Source of the DNA: Whitmania pigra
Taxonomy: Eukaryota > Annelida > Clitellata > Hirudinida > Haemopidae
Length of the DNA: 64,000 bases
Direction of reading: 5' to 3'
Assembly (NCBI GenBank): GCA_021613335.1
Contig: JAJTWR010000113.1
Span: 1,768,501-1,832,500 of the forward strand
Shown here: in pieces, positions 61,201 through 64,000 of the stretch
Layout: each line of letters starts with the position of its first letter
How positions within the stretch are numbered: position 1 is the stretch's first letter
Position numbers and translations under genes: made by a program
Notes under the pieces: model-generated
Database searches by the model: none
Told to the model about the DNA's origin: nothing
The model's input: the letters and a program-made list of their open reading frames with translations, nothing else

Positions 61201-63990
61201 AACGAAAAAGCTTGCATTTCTTCATCCCAGCTTTTGTCACGGGGAATAACTTAAAAATATTGAATCAAATTTTTCACATTGAGTCCTGTAAATCATCAAC
61301 ATCATCATCACGTCGTCTATATTATTTGATGGCCATTTCATGAAATTTACAATTTTCAAATAACCAACTTAACCATGTGAATATATTCAATTACTAATGA
61401 TATTCACCAATACGGATACATTCAATTTGATATTCATAATGACATTCAGTATATCAATACTACTATTCATATTCACTAATATGGATACATTCAATTTGAT
61501 ATTCATAATGACATTCAGTATGTTATCCTCATTGTAATGTCGGACCACCTGAGCATTCAATTTCAAAGCAAAGAACTCAAATTACTCTGAAAATGAGCAG
61601 ATATAAAAAGCGTAAAAATCGCCAACAAAAGAAGAAAATAGAAAATAATCTCCGAGATTTCCTGAAAAATTTCAAAATCCAAGAAGAACAAAAACCTGAT
61701 GCTTGCATTCTATAAATAAGCTTTAATAATAACATAAATATGTTTTAATAAGCAGATATCAAGCTTTATTGAGCAAGTAAATAAATTTTAATGAGAAAAT
61801 TAATTAAAACCTCTTGTCACAAATCAGCTACATGACTAATATTTCCTTATTATAAAAGTTCTTGAATCGTTATTATTATCAATTACGTTATTAAAAATTG
61901 ATCACTATAGTTCAGGGCAAATTAGTGCAACCTGAATCAATACCTGCACGCGATCAACTAGAATAATTTGTTTGAATATCGCTTTAGCGGTGAAGACTGC
62001 TGGTCAGAGTTCAGATATCAGATCGAGCTAGCATTCAAGGTTCATGTGCCCACACTTCTTCATCGTATAAAACTTAAAAAGAGGCATCCCTATTCATTTA
62101 CAGAATGCTGCAAACTAAATCCAAGCTATGGAAAACCTGGAAATGTTAGCAAAACGTCGGGGACAAGATCAGATATTATAGTTTTGCCAAAAACTGTCGC
62201 AAAGCTATCACGAAGTATTGCGCATCCTTTGAACTTAATCTACTTCGGAGTAGAAACACAAGTAGATTCCATAGATAAATCAGTTGAAAGCTACAATCTC
62301 GTGCCAGCATATTAGAAATTGCTCTTAACCTCTTGAACTCTTACTCGTAATCCATCCGAAGTAAGTGATATCTTTAACTTCTAATTTTCATCAGATTTTA
62401 CAATTGAAGATAACGAAAATTCCATAAAATCTTGTGAAACCCAGAAATGAATTTTTATTCAATATGTTGTAAGGATGACCTTGCTTGGCCTTAATTACTC
62501 ACTGTCAACATTGTTTTAAAAAAGTGTGCATCCTCTCTGGTTTTACCGCTCGCCCATATATTTGACATTTCCCTTAAAGATCAAAAGTTGCCCTGTGACT
62601 GGAAAATGGCATTAGTCATTGCTATATATAAAAAAGGTCCAACCGCCTTTCGTGGAAGCTACATACCTATCTCAATCACATCAACCTATTGCCGTGCAAT
62701 GGAGCGGATTATTAACAAATTGCTTATGGATCATCTAATATAATACTAATTAATAAACAAAAATCAACACGAATTTGGGAGTGCCAGATTCATTGTAACA
62801 AATCTACTTGAATGCATGCAACAATAGTCAGAAGCACCCCATCCAGACATTCTATAGACATTGGACATCATATACCCAGTCTTTAAAAAGACATTTGACT
62901 CAGTGGTCACAACAAGTTGTTGGCATTATGGGGTGGCTCGCCAACTTTGTTTCACAAAGGAAACAGCGCGTTAATGTGGGCGGAATTTTATCAAATATCG
63001 TTACTGTGACCAGCGGTGTCCCCCGTGCTAACTAAACCTCCATGGAAAGACTAAGGCATCTTAGACTTATGACTCCTGGCTGACTTAACATTTTGCTTCA
63101 AATTATTAAATGGCTTTGAGGACTCCTCACTGCGGCTTCTCGTTCAGGATTACCAAGGCACTCTTAAAATCTTATTATCCTTGCCATTCGGAACTTGTGT
63201 GGTTCTTTTGGCATGTAAACTGTTGTTGTCATGCAGACTTGTGTTGGTGGTCTCAAGGACCCTTCAGTTCGATGTTTAACAAATAAATAATCATAAAGAT
63301 TAACTTTTTGCAATATAATTTAACTAAAATTTAGTAAAAAGAGTTAAAAATTTCAATAGGACATATATCCAAAATAATTTAAAGGTTATAATAAATAAAA
63401 TAAATATTAAGTAAATAATTTTAATAATAACTATAACATGCGTGTCATTAGGATAAACAAAAATTTAATAATAAGAATAATAATAAAAATAAAATTATAT
63501 TATTGCAATAATATTCAAACGTAAATGTTCAAAATGTGGATTAAGCAATTATGATGACATTCAATAATTCTCAGCTATCTTTTCAACATTTTTGCCGTTT
63601 AATGAATTGTGTTAATTGTGATCGAAAGTTCTTCAAATGTTTTAATTTACTTAATAGAATTAATTTATTTATGTTTTTAATTATAAATGAGATGTTATTC
63701 TCATATCTCGTTTTAATTAAAAAAAAATTAAATTATTCTCAACTTAAAGCGGATGAGATTTAATTCGTTTTCATGAATTTAAGGAAATAAACGAAAGCAG
63801 AATATATTTTTATGCACATGAATAATTCATGAATAATGCATCACTAATTCACGCATAATTCATCAATCATCAATGCTTCAGGACCTTGTCGAGGTTGAGT
63901 TGAAATCCGTCGTATGTCCACGAAGCGAAGAGCATTGTGCAGTTCTGCTCGTCAAACGGAAAGTACTTGACGTCAACTGCACACGAGCTT
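52234..63990 (-). CDS. Nicotinic acetylcholine receptor alpha-type subunit (5' partial)
   Basis: Exons in transcription order: 63990-63885, 58344-58210, 56877-56770, 56121-56025, 54508-54246, 53958-53887, 52845-52234; 463 residues plus stop. The 5' exons lie beyond the window. Pentameric ligand-gated cation channel subunit of the plasma membrane. Seen: Cys-loop [15 protein letters not shown] (13 residues between cysteines); loop C with vicinal cysteines [12 protein letters not shown], which defines an alpha subunit; TM1 after [11 protein letters not shown] before TM2 (cation selectivity) and L-L-S-M-T-V-F inside it; TM3 G-L-Y-Y-G-I-T; a cytoplasmic loop of about 230 residues with a C-C-R-R-R cluster and a pre-TM4 amphipathic helix; TM4 [10 protein letters not shown]. 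The tail after TM4 is unusually long, about 55 residues. Exon 56877-56770 ends in a GC donor. Pairing or homomeric assembly cannot be told. Confidence 0.93.
52846..53886 (-). other. Nicotinic receptor last intron
   Basis: About 1.0 kb, AT-rich. An 85-codon plus-strand open frame at 53620-53877 shows no recognisable family. Nothing else is seen. Confidence 0.5.
54509..56024 (-). other. Nicotinic receptor intron between TM2 and TM3 exons
   Basis: About 1.5 kb. A TGAAACAAAA-type pentamer/decamer run lies at about 54747-54795 and a large pentanucleotide array at 55438-55838. No transposon or exon was recognised. Confidence 0.6.
55438..55838. repeat. Pentanucleotide array in five sequential blocks
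   Basis: On the plus strand the blocks are roughly (ATAAT)n 55440-55505, (ATGAT)n 55506-55566, (ATGAC)n 55567-55584, (ATAAC)n 55585-55737 and (ATAAT)n 55738-55838. The frame of five is kept except for a few slips. It yields the spurious M-L-C-Y-V and I-S-Y-H open frames on the minus strand. Confidence 0.95.
56878..58209 (-). other. Nicotinic receptor intron between loop C and TM1 exons
   Basis: About 1.3 kb. Holds a SINE copy at 56938-57119; the rest is AT-rich with no recognisable feature. Confidence 0.55.
56938..57119 (+). mobile_element. tRNA-derived SINE in nicotinic receptor intron
   Basis: The element has an internal pol III promoter: A-box-like TTGGCAGAATGGGTAGCC (56945-56962) and B-box TGTTCGAAACCCC (57001-57013), spaced as in a tRNA. 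A non-tRNA body (C-rich, then CTATGTAAATGG) and an A-rich 3' end follow (TACATTAAAAAAAAC). It is moderately GC-rich in AT-rich surroundings. A related copy is at about 14.52-14.64 kb on the other strand. Confidence 0.7.
59793..60433. mobile_element. hAT-like non-autonomous DNA element, nicotinic receptor intron
   Basis: The left end reads TAGGGCTGCACATCGATT and the right end CCGCAGCCCTA, giving a terminal inverted repeat TAGGGCTGC with subterminal ATCGATTA/GCGATTAG motifs, as in hAT elements. The 641-bp interior has an open frame at 59982-60200 that is not recognisable as transposase. An 8-bp target duplication was not found. Confidence 0.55.
61390..61525. repeat. Two-copy tandem repeat (about 77-bp spacing)
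   Basis: The stretch GGATACATTCAATTTGATAT followed by TCATAATGACATTCAGTAT occurs at about 61415 and again at about 61482, with related TATTCAC flanks. Confidence 0.75.
61950..63290 (+). pseudogene. Decayed LINE ORF2 (reverse transcriptase) remnant
   Basis: Several frames on the plus strand, opposite to the host gene, code for broken pieces of a non-LTR retrotransposon polyprotein. An endonuclease-RT linker piece lies at 61968-62315 (W-S-E-F-R, H-V-P). RT motifs follow: [28 protein letters not shown] (62550-62745), [15 protein letters not shown] (about 62885), then Q-R-V-N-V-G-G and V-T-S-G-V-P-R (about 63000). A final E-R-L-R-H-L-R-L piece lies at about 63040. The catalytic Y/F-x-D-D block is missing between these pieces, and stops and frameshifts are frequent, so it is inactive. 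Confidence 0.75.
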
Positions 63991-64000
63991 CTAAAAATAA

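Larger units (their letters stand above)
58345..63884 (-). other. 5.5-kb nicotinic receptor intron (Cys-loop to loop C)
   Basis: The largest intron in the window and the main landing site for transposons: a hAT-like element (59793-60433), a two-copy tandem repeat (about 61390-61525) and a decayed LINE (61950-63290). The flanks are very AT-rich (58380-59780). Confidence 0.7.

Overview
The window is AT-rich nuclear DNA from an animal. Genes are split by many GT-AG introns, there is no operon structure, and microsatellites and decayed transposons are frequent. All six loci are animal genes. TEX14-like and PTPDC1-like genes beside an alpha-type nicotinic receptor point to an invertebrate bilaterian. 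Base composition, intron style and protein similarity would suit a lophotrochozoan such as a leech-type annelid, but that is inference. No mitochondrial, bacterial or viral gene is apparent.

Layout. (1) 1-6209, plus: adhesion-type GPCR, 5' end outside the window, with EGF repeats, a hormone-receptor domain, a degenerate GPS and seven membrane helices. (2) 6607-11674, plus: TEX14-like ankyrin/pseudokinase protein. (3) 12083-21863, plus: replication factor C large subunit RFC1, 24 exons. (4) 22755-28934, plus: PTPDC1-like dual-specificity phosphatase. (5) 30349-39275, plus: EF-hand mitochondrial calcium-uptake protein (MICU2/MICU3 type). (6) 49062-39915, minus: ARAP-like PH-PH-ArfGAP protein that ends after the ArfGAP domain. 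(7) 63990-52234, minus: 3' two thirds of an alpha-type nicotinic acetylcholine receptor subunit; its 5' end is outside the window. The first five genes run head to tail; genes 5 and 6 converge.

Exon models were assembled by hand from splice consensus, reading-frame phase and family similarity. In every complete model the summed exon lengths are divisible by three. The genes are unrelated functionally (receptor, germ-cell bridge protein, DNA replication, phosphatase, mitochondrial calcium, Arf signalling, neurotransmission), so no pathway is implied by their adjacency.

Between and inside the genes are: a CR1/Jockey-like LINE fragment (about 29.1 kb), a second decayed LINE inside the nicotinic-receptor intron (61.9-63.3 kb), a TIR element (23.5-24.3 kb), a hAT-like non-autonomous element (59.8-60.4 kb), a more doubtful one (26.0-26.7 kb), two tRNA-derived SINE copies (14.5 and 57.0 kb), several minisatellites, long (AAT)n tracts and a 400-bp pentanucleotide array. 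I found no clear candidate for a wholly new biological system. The items most worth checking are a non-canonical GG splice donor and the lost GPS triad in gene 1, the short ARAP-like gene, the cysteine-rich insert in the MICU protein, and repeats that abut splice donors.
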